Positions 8,527 through 17,842 of a stretch of 64,000 bases of DNA are shown one piece after another. How positions within the stretch are numbered: the first letter of the stretch is position 1; every line of letters starts with the position of its first letter. Where the stretch lies: positions 66,102-130,101 of the forward strand of contig JAUPTZ010000001.1 of the NCBI GenBank assembly GCA_030917815.1. The letters are read 5' to 3'. Origin of the DNA: Candidatus Babelota bacterium (GTDB lineage Bacteria; Babelota; Babeliae; Babelales; JAUPTZ01). The position numbers and the translations under genes are program-made. The notes under the pieces are model-generated. The model was not told where the DNA came from and did not search any database. It worked only from the letters and a program-made list of their open reading frames with translations.

Positions 8527-10488
8527 GTGCTTTATACTTTTCGTAAGAGCCTTGGTAAGTGGAAAATTGTTTTGTGGCCGATAGTGATATCGATTGCTGC
8601 ATCATCATTAACCATGATAAGTCGCTCTACTCAGGTTGCAACCGTTGTACGCGTAAATGGCGAAGCGGTTTCCTATAAGACCTTTACCTCTCGAGTACGT
8701 GAGTTTCAGGAACAGATAAATATGCGACGCAGCGAGGCTCGCGCTCGCGGTATTCCTGCCGATTTTTACTTACAGCTGTATGGCCTTACCGATCCAACGC
8801 AGGCGGCGCTTGATGCGGTAGTGTACGAGTGTGTACTCGCCGATGCGCTACGTCCAATGGCGATCGGCCTTCATGAAGAGGTGGTGAGTCGCGAAATTCT
8901 CAAAACATTGCCTGCCGATTTCTTGGATGCATCGGGCAACGTAGATGTACAAATGTATCGTCGCGCTATGCAACTTCGTCAAATGCGGGTTGTTGAATTT
9001 GAAGATCGCAAAGAAGAAGAAATGCGCCGTGATTTATTCGATAATTTCGTCAGAGATGCCGGCTATGTATCGCGTAAGCAACAGCGCCAAATTCTTGAAG
9101 AAACTTTGATGAAAAAATCGTTTAACATCGCCAAGGTTGAGATGTCTCGCGTGCGCAGTCGTATTGCCAAAGAAGAGGTAAGCAATGCAGAACTCGAGTC
9201 GTTTTACGAAAGCAATAAGGAGCAGTATCGCGTAGCAGAAAGCCGCACGTTCTCCTATTGGGTTGTATCGCCAAGCGTTGCAGAGCGTAAGGTAACGGTT
9301 AGCGACGAGGCTTTGCAGCAGTTTTACGATAAAAATAAGAATACGCTCTACCGTGTTGCGCCACGAGCTAAGGTTCGCCACATTCTCATTGCGGCAGAAA
9401 CTGAGGGCGCACGCAAATTGGCCGATGATCTGCATGCACAAATCAGCAAAGATCCGGCTATTTTTGAGCAACTTGCCCAGGAATATTCGGCCGATAAAGA
9501 AACGGCAAAGGTTGGTGGCGTTCGCGACTTCTTCTCGCGAGGAACGTATGACAAGGCGTTTGAAACCGCCGCATTCCGCCTTAAGCAATCGCAAGAACTT
9601 GCGCCGGTTGTGAAGACCGATGCCGGCTTTGAGATTATTCAGTTGCTTGAACGTATTCCGGCAAGTGAAAAAGCCTTTGATGAGGTGAGAGGCGAAATTG
9701 AAAGTACCGTGCGCGCTAAAAAGGCTGCCGATTGGACCCGTACCCATCTTGAGAAGATCAAGAAGGATGCGGCCAATAACCGAGATGCTATCAAGGAAAT
9801 AACCGCTGCGGCCGAATCGCATAAGGAGCTCAAGGCGGTTCCTGAATCGAAAGCCAACTCTCATTCCCTTGAGGGGCTCATTGTAAAGAATGGCTTTACG
9901 CTTCACGCGCTTGAAAGCTACAGCTTCTTTACGCATAACGATTCGTATGTGCTGGTGCAATTGACCGGCAAAGAAGGTTCGTATATTAAGCCGTATAAGG
10001 AAGTGGCCTCTGAGGTTGAAACCGATCTTATTGCGTCAAAAGCAACGGCACGTGTGCAAGAGCTTGCTCAGTCTATCGCAGCTGCAGTACGCGAAGGTGT
10101 TTCTCTGAAGGATGCTGCCGATGCAAGTCATGTCTCATATGAGGTGTCTGGATTTGTGAATGCAAACGGCGGTGATAAGGGTGAATTTAAAGCGGCTCCT
10201 GGTCTCCTTAAGAAGGCGTTTTCATTGAACAGTCCGCAACAAGTGGTCTTGCATTTTGTCGGAAACGATGCATACTTAGTGACTCTTCACACTATCGACT
10301 CGGAAAGCCGCAAAGATGTTGATGCATCGGTGGGCCAAGCCGGGTTGTTTGAAGAGCAAATCAACGAGGAATCGTCGGCGTTATCTCAGGCTTTTATCTC
10401 CTCCTTGCTGCGAAACGCTCACGTTGATTTTGACCAAAAGCTGCTCAATCCTGCGCAGCGCGAAGAATCGATTCCGTATGATATTTAA
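8527..10488 (+). CDS. PpiD/SurA-like membrane-anchored peptidyl-prolyl isomerase
   Basis: About 653 residues. The N-terminus (LYTFRKSLGKWKIVLWPIVISIAASSL) is the single anchor seen in PpiD. It is followed by a SurA_N-like chaperone segment (residues about 35-200: VRVNGEAVSYKTF onward) and a parvulin rotamase domain at about 275-385 (RAKVRHILI, then FEQLAQEYSADKETAKVGG and later DAGFEIIQLLER). A second degenerate chaperone region follows. Such proteins fold exported proteins in the periplasm. The GTG at 8527 was chosen because GGAGG lies five bases upstream and it gives the classical PpiD start; an in-frame ATG at 8479 would add 16 hydrophobic residues. recA follows 38 bases later. Confidence 0.85.
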   Translation: MLYTFRKSLGKWKIVLWPIVISIAASSLTMISRSTQVATVVRVNGEAVSYKTFTSRVREFQEQINMRRSEARARGIPADFYLQLYGLTDPTQAALDAVVYECVLADALRPMAIGLHEEVVSREILKTLPADFLDASGNVDVQMYRRAMQLRQMRVVEFEDRKEEEMRRDLFDNFVRDAGYVSRKQQRQILEETLMKKSFNIAKVEMSRVRSRIAKEEVSNAELESFYESNKEQYRVAESRTFSYWVVSPSVAERKVTVSDEALQQFYDKNKNTLYRVAPRAKVRHILIAAETEGARKLADDLHAQISKDPAIFEQLAQEYSADKETAKVGGVRDFFSRGTYDKAFETAAFRLKQSQELAPVVKTDAGFEIIQLLERIPASEKAFDEVRGEIESTVRAKKAADWTRTHLEKIKKDAANNRDAIKEITAAAESHKELKAVPESKANSHSLEGLIVKNGFTLHALESYSFFTHNDSYVLVQLTGKEGSYIKPYKEVASEVETDLIASKATARVQELAQSIAAAVREGVSLKDAADASHVSYEVSGFVNANGGDKGEFKAAPGLLKKAFSLNSPQQVVLHFVGNDAYLVTLHTIDSESRKDVDASVGQAGLFEEQINEESSALSQAFISSLLRNAHVDFDQKLLNPAQREESIPYDI

Positions 10489-10526
10489 CAGCAACTATGA
10501 CATTTAACCGTAATTAGGAATTTTTT

Positions 10527-11552
10527 ATGCAAGAAGTAAAAGCGACCAGCATGGTCAACGCTCAAGATCGGGAGGCTCGTAAGAAAGCACTTGAGGTTGT
10601 TTTTTCGCAGATAGATAAGACCTTTGGTAAAGGCTCGGTTATGCTTTTTGGGCAAAAAGAGCACCAAAAGATCGACGTCATCTCAACCGGTTCGCTTATG
10701 ATTGACGAAGCGCTCGGCTGCGGCGGCTTGCCTCGCGGAAGAATTATCGAAGTGTTTGGTCCTGAGGCTTCAGGTAAAACAACCATAACGCTTCAGGTAA
10801 TAGCTCAAGCTCAGCGGATGGGCGGTACCTGCGCTTTTATTGATGCTGAGCATGCAATAGATCCAACGTATGCCGCTTCAATCGGGGTGAAAGTGGATGA
10901 TTTGATCATCTCTCAGCCTGATTTTGGTGAGCAGGCGCTTGAGATAACAGAAATGCTTTTGCGTTCCGGTGCGGTTGATGTGATTGTGGTTGACTCGGTG
11001 GCCGCTTTGGTGCCAAAGGCGGAGCTTGAGGGCGATATGGGTGATTCTCATATGGGCTTGCAGGCGCGTCTTATGTCGCAAGCATTACGTAAGTTGACCG
11101 CGCTCGTGCATAGAACAAATGCGGTTTTGATTTTCATTAATCAGATCCGTCAAAAAATTGGTGGTATGGCCTTTGGTAATAATGAAACGACAACGGGCGG
11201 TAATGCCTTGAAGTTTTATGCCTCGGTCCGCCTCGATATTCGTCGCATAGCGACATTGAAAAAAAATGATGTGCCGTATGGCAATAGAATTGTGGTAAAG
11301 GTGGTGAAGAATAAAGTTGCGCCACCGTTTACTAAAGTAGAAGTAGATCTGTTGTTTGGCTACGGCGTAAGCCGTGAGTTTGACTTGCTTGATATGGCGC
11401 TGCAGAACGAAATTATTACGCAAAATGGTGCTTGGTTCTTCCTCGGAGAAGAAAAACTGGCCCAGGGTCGGGATAATTGCGGAAAGAAGCTTCAGGAGCC
11501 AGAGCTATTTGATAGGGTATATAAGATGGTTACGCAAAAGGTTAAAGATTGA
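10527..11552 (+). CDS. recA: Recombinase RecA
   Basis: 341 residues. RecA forms ATP-dependent filaments on single-stranded DNA for homologous recombination and repair. The Walker A is GPEASGKTT (usual GPESSGKTT), Walker B is [10 protein letters not shown], and the NQIRQKIG and [13 protein letters not shown] signatures are intact. The C-terminus stops at TQKVKD, so the long acidic tail of many RecAs is short or absent. No LexA-type CTGT-N8-ACAG box lies upstream; the gene sits 38 bases after the ppiD-like gene and its stop overlaps the infC start by one base, so it is probably expressed as part of an operon. Confidence 0.98.
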   Translation: MQEVKATSMVNAQDREARKKALEVVFSQIDKTFGKGSVMLFGQKEHQKIDVISTGSLMIDEALGCGGLPRGRIIEVFGPEASGKTTITLQVIAQAQRMGGTCAFIDAEHAIDPTYAASIGVKVDDLIISQPDFGEQALEITEMLLRSGAVDVIVVDSVAALVPKAELEGDMGDSHMGLQARLMSQALRKLTALVHRTNAVLIFINQIRQKIGGMAFGNNETTTGGNALKFYASVRLDIRRIATLKKNDVPYGNRIVVKVVKNKVAPPFTKVEVDLLFGYGVSREFDLLDMALQNEIITQNGAWFFLGEEKLAQGRDNCGKKLQEPELFDRVYKMVTQKVKD

Positions 11553-12139
11553 TGGTGCAAGTGAAAGGTAAGCGGCCGTTTGGTTCGCAGGACAAGAAGA
11601 GTGAAGTGTCGCATAAGCATTTAGTGAATGGGACGATCAAAGCTCAGCAACTACGGGTTATAACATCAACTGGTGAAAACCTTGGGGTTGTATCTCGGGC
11701 TGCCGCTTTGCAAAAGGCGGAAGAAGAAGGTCTTGATTTGGTGCAAGTGAGTGGTGATAGCACTTCTGAGGTAGTGATCGCAAAGATCATGGATTTTGGT
11801 AAGTTTCTGTATGAAAAGAAGAAACAGGATGTAAAGGCCAAAAAGCATCAGAAGGTTATCCAGATCAAAGAGCTCAAGCTTCGTCCGTACATTGAAGAAC
11901 AGGATTATCGCATAAAGCTTAAGCAGTCTGCTCAGTTCTTGGAAGACGGGAAGCGGGTTAAATTTACCCTGCAGTTTCGTCGTGGTCGCGAACTTATCAA
12001 CATGAATGCCCTGGGTTCTGCCCTGTTTGCTCGAATAGATGCCGATCTTGCGGCACTTTCTTTGGGTGTGATACTTGAAGAAAAAGAGCAACGTGGTAGA
12101 ATACTCTGGTCTAAAGTCTACTATCTCAAAGGTAAATAA
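11552..12139 (+). CDS. infC: Translation initiation factor IF-3
   Basis: 195 residues. IF-3 binds the 30S subunit, prevents subunit joining and checks start codons. The N-domain (residues about 25-95: [13 protein letters not shown], then GLDLVQVS and [10 protein letters not shown]) and C-domain ([37 protein letters not shown]) are in order. The ATG at 11552 overlaps the recA stop (TGATG), which suggests translational coupling; it does not use the AUU start familiar from E. coli infC. It is followed by rpmI and rplT, the standard infC-rpmI-rplT order. Confidence 0.96.
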   Translation: MVQVKGKRPFGSQDKKSEVSHKHLVNGTIKAQQLRVITSTGENLGVVSRAAALQKAEEEGLDLVQVSGDSTSEVVIAKIMDFGKFLYEKKKQDVKAKKHQKVIQIKELKLRPYIEEQDYRIKLKQSAQFLEDGKRVKFTLQFRRGRELINMNALGSALFARIDADLAALSLGVILEEKEQRGRILWSKVYYLKGK

Positions 12140-12158
12140 GCGTTTAAAGGATTTTGCT

Positions 12159-12356
12159 ATGCCAAAAATGAAGACCCATTCTGGTGCGAAGAAGCGATTT
12201 AGAAAAACCGCTGGCGGCACCGAAATCAAAAGATCTAAGGGCTATCGCAGCCACCATGCCTGGGCAAAAACAACCAAACAAAAACGAGGATTGCGTAAAG
12301 TAGCCTACTTCTTCAGTGGTGACTTGAAAAAAATGCGTCGTCTTCTTCCGAATTAA
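12159..12356 (+). CDS. rpmI: 50S ribosomal protein L35
   Basis: 65 residues, starting [20 protein letters not shown], the L35 signature, with the basic [12 protein letters not shown] centre. It is a small basic protein of the large subunit. The ATG at 12159 has AAAGG upstream. It lies between infC and rplT, with 19- and 24-base gaps. Confidence 0.97.
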   Translation: MPKMKTHSGAKKRFRKTAGGTEIKRSKGYRSHHAWAKTTKQKRGLRKVAYFFSGDLKKMRRLLPN

Positions 12357-12380
12357 TAACGCGAGAACAAGGGATATACC

Positions 12381-12737
12381 ATGAGTCGTATTAAACGTGG
12401 GGTGATGACCAGAAAACGTCACAAAAAGCTTCTGAAGCAAACTAAGGGTTATTGGGGACAACGTGCAAACGTGTTCCGTCGTGCAAAAGAAACTTTGTTG
12501 CGTGCACTTGAATTTGCATTCATTGGGCGTAAAAACAAAAAGCGTGATTTCCGTGGCATGTTTATTGTCCGTATCAACGCAGCGTGCCGTGCAAACGAAA
12601 CTTCATACAGCCGCTTTGTTCATGGCTTGAAGCAAGCAAACATCGCGCTGAATCGTAAAGTTTTGAGTCAGTTGGCGGTTTACGAGCCGGCTATCTTTAC
12701 TCAGCTTGTTGAAAAAGCAAAAAAAGCAAACGCTTGA
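12381..12737 (+). CDS. rplT: 50S ribosomal protein L20
   Basis: 118 residues, the normal L20 length. MSRIKRGVMTRKRHKKLLKQ, GYWGQRANVFRRAKE and the RINAACRANETSYSRF segment are diagnostic. L20 binds 23S rRNA early in 50S assembly and in many bacteria represses its own operon. Last gene of the infC-rpmI-rplT set. Confidence 0.97.
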   Translation: MSRIKRGVMTRKRHKKLLKQTKGYWGQRANVFRRAKETLLRALEFAFIGRKNKKRDFRGMFIVRINAACRANETSYSRFVHGLKQANIALNRKVLSQLAVYEPAIFTQLVEKAKKANA

Positions 12738-12802
12738 AGTCGTAGCGAACTGCTCATTACCATCTCTTCCGTATATGTATCGCATATGAAGAAAGGGTGA
12801 GT

Positions 12803-13129
12803 ATGAAGCAGCTACAAGAATTAGCGGAGCGAGTGAAGGTAATTATTGCGCAGAACGCAGAGCTTAAGGCCGATGTGTCAGGATTGACGTCGGAAAATGA
12901 GGCTCTGAGCGCAAAGGTTATAGAATTAGCTCAAGAAAACGCAGAATTTACCGTGAGAATTGCCGCATTGACGCAAGAAAATGCGGCAATTTCTGTTAAG
13001 TTCGATGAAGTGCAAACGCAAGCAATTCAAGGGCTTGATGCCGTTACCGAACGGGATCAGCTATCATCGTCTATCAATGAGTTATTAGCCAGTATTGAGG
13101 CCCTAAAGCCACAAGAAATGTCTAAGTAA
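12803..13129 (+). CDS. Short coiled-coil protein, ZapB-like by context
   Basis: 108 residues, nearly all one heptad-repeat coiled coil: units like LTSENEALSAKV, LAQENAEFTVRI and LTQENAAISVKF. It has no membrane segment. The ATG at 12803 follows GAAAGGG. It lies 12 bases before zapA. ZapB, an 81-residue coiled coil that partners ZapA at the division ring, is the natural comparison, but coiled coils are too general for sequence alone to prove this. The role is inferred from position. Confidence 0.55.
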   Translation: MKQLQELAERVKVIIAQNAELKADVSGLTSENEALSAKVIELAQENAEFTVRIAALTQENAAISVKFDEVQTQAIQGLDAVTERDQLSSSINELLASIEALKPQEMSK

Positions 13130-13141
13130 AGGATGTGACGT

Positions 13142-13405
13142 ATGAGTGTTGTACTTGCGATTGCTGGTAAAAAGTATACGATAACAAGTAGCTCGGTTGA
13201 TGCGGTCCTGATGGAAAAAGCGGCACTGCTTTTTGATGCGGCGGCCGTAGAGGTGCAGCGAAAAGAGCCGATGCTCTCAGAGGGTCAGCTTTGCGCCATG
13301 GTTGCTATGCGCTGCATAGTGCCACTACTTCAAGAAAAAGCAGAGACCGAAGCTGCGCTGGACGCTTTTATAAAAGAATTACGTGAAGTTTTACCCGACC
13401 GATAA
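13142..13405 (+). CDS. zapA: Cell division protein ZapA-like
   Basis: 87 residues. The N-terminus VVLAIAGKKYTITSS fits the ZapA head domain, followed by a helix that includes LLFDAAAVEVQRKEPMLS and ends in a coiled-coil tail. ZapA crosslinks FtsZ protofilaments at midcell. Length fits the family (about 85-110). The preceding coiled-coil gene and the following ymdB make a compact + strand unit. Confidence 0.75.
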   Translation: MSVVLAIAGKKYTITSSSVDAVLMEKAALLFDAAAVEVQRKEPMLSEGQLCAMVAMRCIVPLLQEKAETEAALDAFIKELREVLPDR

Positions 13406-13420
13406 CAAAAGGATTATTGC

Positions 13421-14269
13421 ATGAGCATAGGACAAGGAACCGTAACGGTCTTAATGATCGGAGATTTGGTTGGGCGACCTGGCCGTGCATTATTTTCTTC
13501 TCTTATAGGCAAGCTTCGGGCGCAGTACGCTCCCGACTGTGTTGTGGTAAATGGGGAAAATGCGGCCCAGAATGGGCGTGGTATTACTGCGCCAACCGTT
13601 GAGTTTTTGCTCAAAGCTGGTGCCGACGTAATTACATCGGGCAATCATATTTTTGGCCAAAAAGGCTTCACGGCCGCGTTTGCTGCCAGCGATCGATTGC
13701 TGCGACCACTCAACTTTCCTTCCGAGTGTCCCGGCAAAGGGCACGTAATTGTTACGACACCATCTGGGGTAACATTAGCAATCGTGAATGCCCAGGGGCG
13801 GGTTTTTATGCATGAACAATTGGCCTGCCCGTTTAAGGGTATGGAGAGCCTTTTGACTTTTTTGCGTACCCAAACAAAACTTATCTTTCTTGATTTTCAC
13901 GCCGAGACGACCTCTGAAAAACAAGGCATGAGCTATTTCCTTGATGGAAAAATAACCGCTCAAGTCGGGACTCATACCCATGTGCCAACTGCCGATGAAC
14001 GGATTTTGCCTAATGGCACCGCGTATATAACCGATCTCGGGTGTTGTTCGGCGCTAAACTCAATGCTTGGTATGAATATTCAATCGGTACTAAGCCGTAT
14101 GATTACCCAGCTTCCCTCAAAATTTGCGGTGGAAGAAAATGGGCCTCATGTACTGCGAGGTGTGTGCATCAAGGCCGATACGGCAACCGGAAAAGCGATT
14201 TCGATAGAGCGCATTTCGATTATCGAGACAAATCTTGTTATTAATCAAGACACTGCCGGCAAAGAGTAG
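13421..14269 (+). CDS. ymdB: YmdB/YpbG-family metallophosphoesterase
   Basis: 282 residues of the TIGR00282 family. The metal-binding motifs are present in order: IGDLVGRPGR (residues about 10-19), NGENAAQNGRG, SGNHIFGQK, DFHAETTSEK and GTHTHVPTAD. Characterised members are 2',3'- or 3',5'-cyclic nucleotide phosphodiesterases affecting RNA turnover. All metal ligands appear intact, so activity is expected. The ATG at 13421 lies 15 bases after the zapA stop. Confidence 0.93.
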   Translation: MSIGQGTVTVLMIGDLVGRPGRALFSSLIGKLRAQYAPDCVVVNGENAAQNGRGITAPTVEFLLKAGADVITSGNHIFGQKGFTAAFAASDRLLRPLNFPSECPGKGHVIVTTPSGVTLAIVNAQGRVFMHEQLACPFKGMESLLTFLRTQTKLIFLDFHAETTSEKQGMSYFLDGKITAQVGTHTHVPTADERILPNGTAYITDLGCCSALNSMLGMNIQSVLSRMITQLPSKFAVEENGPHVLRGVCIKADTATGKAISIERISIIETNLVINQDTAGKE

Positions 14270-14284
14270 GAAATATTTTCTGTT

Positions 14285-15175
14285 ATGATTCTTATCGCCC
14301 TTGAGTACCTAATTTTGGCCTCTACGTTTACCGTTGCTAAAAAGGTGTTATCGTATTGCCCCTATCTTTTTCTTTTGACCACGCGCTTCTCCATCGGAGC
14401 TCTTTTATTGCTCGGTTTTATGCAGTATCGTGGTGGTATTGTGTGGCATAAGGTATGGCGAGACCGCTGGTTATTTCTGCTTGCTGGGATTCTGCATATC
14501 TATCTTGCGTTTGTACTAGAGTTTTGGGCTCTTCAATATATTAGCTCGGCAAAGACAGCGCTCATATATGCTATGACACCATTTATAGCGGCGCTCCTTT
14601 CTTATTTTTTATATAAGGAGCGATTATCGGTCAGGCAACTTCTCGGCATTCTTGTTGGTACGGTCGGCCTTGCCCCAATTTTCATGACCCATGATGGCGC
14701 AACGCTCACAGAACTGTTTTGTTTTTCGCTTCCTGAGTGCGTGCTGTGTGGCGCTGTTATTTCGGCAGCGGCCGCATGGTTTGCCATTAAGGCGTTAATG
14801 GCGCGCGGCCACAACTTGGTGGTAGTTAATGGTATTGCTATGGGTGTTGGGGCGTTGCTCTGTGGGGTGACCATGGCAGTTGTTGCGCCAGATTCTTGGC
14901 GACAGGTAAGTGATTGGCAGGAGTGGGCCCTTTGGCTTTCGCTGCTTATCTTCTTATCGCAAGTGGTGAGCTACAATTTATACTCTTGGTTACTTACTCG
15001 CTACTCGATTACTTTTATGACGCTGTGTGGCTTTTTATGTCCACTCTTCAGCGCCGGCCTTGGCGCGCTTTTTTTGCATGAAACTATTACGTGGCATTAC
15101 TGGATTTCGCTGGGCGCCGTATGTGCCGGCCTTTACTTATTTACCCGAAAACCTGGCGCCTCAAGTATTTCTTAG
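14285..15175 (+). CDS. DMT-superfamily (EamA) permease
   Basis: 296 residues with ten predicted membrane helices in two EamA halves (first half ending near YKERLSVRQLLGILVGTVGL, second near FLHETITWHYWISLGAVCAGLYL). Both half-ends carry the usual short charged hinge, E-R-L and E-T-I. EamA proteins move small metabolites such as amino acids or nucleotides; the substrate cannot be read from the sequence. Start ATG at 14285, 15 bases after ymdB. Confidence 0.88.
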   Translation: MILIALEYLILASTFTVAKKVLSYCPYLFLLTTRFSIGALLLLGFMQYRGGIVWHKVWRDRWLFLLAGILHIYLAFVLEFWALQYISSAKTALIYAMTPFIAALLSYFLYKERLSVRQLLGILVGTVGLAPIFMTHDGATLTELFCFSLPECVLCGAVISAAAAWFAIKALMARGHNLVVVNGIAMGVGALLCGVTMAVVAPDSWRQVSDWQEWALWLSLLIFLSQVVSYNLYSWLLTRYSITFMTLCGFLCPLFSAGLGALFLHETITWHYWISLGAVCAGLYLFTRKPGASSIS

Positions 15176-15256
15176 AAAACTTCAGTGATATGTGTTCAGT
15201 ATCTGGTGTCCCGTGTTAAACTACTCCGTGGGTTTGAATGCCAGCTGAGGGATGAG

Positions 15257-16963
15257 ATGAATAAGTTGAAGTTTTTATGTGCGGGTCTCATAGTTTTCTT
15301 GGGCGCTGGCAGCCTTTGTGGCGCTACCGACGACACTATTTACCGGATTACCGTTGAGGGGCCGGACACTCAGATCAATGGCTTGGGCGAGGTTGCCTTT
15401 AAACCAAGAGGCTCAGCGGCCAGGAGTGGAGCGATTGGCTATGACGAGCCGTTGGATTTTACGACACTTCATGTCGAAAAAGATGAATATAACGCCACCG
15501 GTGTAGATTTGGGTCGATTCAAGGCGGCTAACGCCGATGAATCCAAAGATATCTCACTAGATCTTAATAAAATTTACCAGGCAATGAGGTCAAAGAGCCA
15601 GCAAGGGCTGACGCCAAATGAGGAGAAGGCCTTGTATGCATTGCTGCGCGCACCCCTCGGTGTTGAGCAAGGGGACGATGGCCTTATTAAAAAAAGACTT
15701 GCCGGTTTAATTGCGGCTCATAATGTGTACCAGAATCGGCTTAGAGCTGCCCGTCTTACCTATGGCATGGAGCCGCGGGCTGCACTGCAAAAATTGAACA
15801 ACGATTTCCCAGAGGATCGTAAGGCCCAGCTTGAGGTGGAAGCGCAAAAGGTTGCCCTTCTTAACGACATAGATCCGAGTGTGAAAAATAAGGTTTTTGC
15901 GGCCACCTATCGCCGTGGTATTAATCCATTGATGCGCTTTTATAATAATAATGAAGAGGTCTTTAATGCCTTTGCCAAAATCTCGCTGATTCTCAGCGCG
16001 GCCGCTTATGTGTTTAATAAGTTTGGCGGTACCGAGTATGTGCGCAAGCGAATTGATGAAGCCTTTAGGCAGCCGGAGATCTTTCATTTTAGGCAAGGCA
16101 GAAAAAATCGGTGGTTTGGGAATAAATCTGACGAGCTTATGAACGGTAACGATCTCGTTCTTGCGCCGGAAACACGCAAACAGGTAAACGAACTTATCTT
16201 CTTAATTAACCGTCGTGCCGAAATGGCCAAAACAACTAAGAAAAAATATACCTTGCCTCGGGTGCTTTTGTGGGGGCCGCCGGGTACTGCAAAAACCAGC
16301 ATAGCGCAATTGATAGCCGACCAAACGATCGGTGATGACGGCAAGCCTATGAACTTTATTAAGATTATGGCCTCTGAGTTTATGCAGGTTATTAACGAGG
16401 GCGATCGTATTGTAGTGCTTAAGAAGATGTTTGATAAAGCACGCAGAGAAGGGAACACCATCATATTCCTTGATGAGATAGATGGTATGACTAATCAGCG
16501 CGGTAAAGACAGTAAAACACCGAACAGAGCCTTTCTTGACCATCTACTTGATGAGCTTGCAAATCCTTCGACGCGCTACATGGTTATTGCGGCCACAAAT
16601 CATATAGGCAATGTAGACAATGCTCTGCTTAGCCGCTTTACGCGACAAATCTCTATTGGCCTGCCGCCACCACGTCAGCGTAAAATGATTTTAGATCTTT
16701 ATGTAGATCGACTTCTAAAGGCAAAGGGCTATGAAATGCAGGTTTCTACCGCTACTATTGCTAATATCATGAAAGGCTCGCCAGGACGAGAGCTCGAAGC
16801 ATTTGTTGAGCGCTTGGGTGAGCGCCTTGAATTCGACCACACCGCCATGGCAACGCAAACAACCGTTGATGATATTTTGCGTGATATGGGCAAATTGCCG
16901 CCACTGCCAGCCGACAACACCATTGGCGATCTTGAAGACGAGCTACTTAACGCTTCTGAATAA
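15257..16963 (+). CDS. Membrane-anchored AAA ATPase
   Basis: 568 residues from the ATG at 15257, preceded by GAGGGATGAG; earlier in-frame ATGs lack a ribosome-binding site. Residues 1-22 (MNKLKFLCAGLIVFLGAGSLCG) form a signal peptide or anchor. Residues about 24-235 are a helical, charged domain of no known family. A membrane helix lies near 237-255 (AKISLILSAAAYVF). A single AAA domain follows: Walker A GPPGTAKTS (about 338), Walker B IIFLDEID (about 403), sensor 1 AATN (about 445) and arginine finger LLSRF (about 456). Topology suggests an external N-domain and a cytoplasmic motor. It resembles FtsH without a protease domain, or an ATAD3-like layout. The substrate is unknown. Confidence 0.75.
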   Translation: MNKLKFLCAGLIVFLGAGSLCGATDDTIYRITVEGPDTQINGLGEVAFKPRGSAARSGAIGYDEPLDFTTLHVEKDEYNATGVDLGRFKAANADESKDISLDLNKIYQAMRSKSQQGLTPNEEKALYALLRAPLGVEQGDDGLIKKRLAGLIAAHNVYQNRLRAARLTYGMEPRAALQKLNNDFPEDRKAQLEVEAQKVALLNDIDPSVKNKVFAATYRRGINPLMRFYNNNEEVFNAFAKISLILSAAAYVFNKFGGTEYVRKRIDEAFRQPEIFHFRQGRKNRWFGNKSDELMNGNDLVLAPETRKQVNELIFLINRRAEMAKTTKKKYTLPRVLLWGPPGTAKTSIAQLIADQTIGDDGKPMNFIKIMASEFMQVINEGDRIVVLKKMFDKARREGNTIIFLDEIDGMTNQRGKDSKTPNRAFLDHLLDELANPSTRYMVIAATNHIGNVDNALLSRFTRQISIGLPPPRQRKMILDLYVDRLLKAKGYEMQVSTATIANIMKGSPGRELEAFVERLGERLEFDHTAMATQTTVDDILRDMGKLPPLPADNTIGDLEDELLNASE

Positions 16964-16995
16964 TAATCTTTAAAAGTTGCTCATACTTAAATCTT

Positions 16996-17163
16996 TATGA
17001 GGCGGGTCCAGGAGCCCCGTCGCGCCCAGTCCGCTGTAGCACGCTCATGCGTAAGCGGGAGCGTAGTGTGGCGATCCAGTCTTTACTTATTATTGTTTAC
17101 TACCAACCTTACTGGATTGCCGCGGCTTCACCATGGAAGCCTCGCAATGACGGCGACGCTGTC
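16996..17163 (+). repeat. Dispersed palindromic intergenic repeat, copy A
   Basis: Fills the gap between the convergent AAA and gmk genes. It contains CGCTGTAGCACG, GCGTAAGCGGGAG, GGCGATCCAGT, an AT-rich spacer of about 30 bases, ACTGGATTGCCGCGGCTTC and CCTCGCAATGACGG. The two GATCCAGT / ACTGGAT arms can pair. Copies with the same module order lie at 22008-22165 (opposite orientation) and 56205-56397. Confidence 0.7.
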
Positions 17164-17165
17164 TA

Positions 17166-17729
17166 TTAAATTTTTAAGAGCTTTTTAATAATTCCCTCAA
17201 TTTCATCTTCAGCCTGCTCAAAATTGGTCATGTCAATGACATGGGTGTAGAGGTTGCTTGAGTGCGCCTGCGCTATTTCTGCATGAGCAATCGTGATTCG
17301 TTCTTGCTGTTTCTCCAGTGGCTCGCTGCTCCGCGCTGAAAGTCGTTGTGTAAGAATAGGCAAGGGAGCCTCTAGCCAAATGCATACCGCATCGGGCACG
17401 TAGGCTTTTAGTGCGCGTGCGCCGTGTACATCGGGCAGCACAATGCGCGGCATGCCCTTGCTTAAAAAAGTGAGCATGCTTCGTGGTGTGCCATACGATT
17501 GACCACCAAAATTGTTTACCTCAAGAAATGCGTGGGCTGCTGCCAGTTGGGCAAAGGCTTCGTGTGATACAAAAAAATAGTGAATGCCATGGCGTTCGCC
17601 TGCCCGTGGTCGACGAGTGGTAGTGGTAATCACCCGGGTTAGTAGTGATAGCCGAGCAAGCAGATGATCGGTTGTTGTGGTCTTACCAACACCGGAAGGC
17701 CCCGAAAGAATGATAAGTGGCGCCACCAA
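17166..17729 (-). CDS. gmk: Guanylate kinase
   Basis: About 187 residues. It phosphorylates GMP to GDP with ATP. P-loop GPSGVGKTTT, the GMP-binding TTRRPRAGERHGIHYFFVS segment and the LPDVHGARAL stretch (family usually VLDIDWQGA-like) are seen. The only in-frame ATG (17876) would place about 49 extra residues antisense inside the next gene, so a TTG at 17729, six bases after AAAGGA, or the adjacent GTG at 17726 is preferred. That gives a length typical of Gmk. It is the only minus-strand gene between 4.8 and 30.5 kb. Confidence 0.9.
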   Translation of the reverse strand: MVAPLIILSGPSGVGKTTTTDHLLARLSLLTRVITTTTRRPRAGERHGIHYFFVSHEAFAQLAAAHAFLEVNNFGGQSYGTPRSMLTFLSKGMPRIVLPDVHGARALKAYVPDAVCIWLEAPLPILTQRLSARSSEPLEKQQERITIAHAEIAQAHSSNLYTHVIDMTNFEQAEDEIEGIIKKLLKI

Positions 17730-17842
17730 GGCCTGTCCTTTCAATTGATTATTTACTTTTACCTGTTCAGTTTTATACCGTAACAGACAGATTTTATAAT
17801 TCTGCGTAAGTGTATAAAACAAGAAACGGTTGGTACAGCGTT

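Noticed and set aside
10489..10526. LexA/SOS box before recA
   Set aside because: No CTGT-N8-ACAG or similar palindrome in the 38-base gap.
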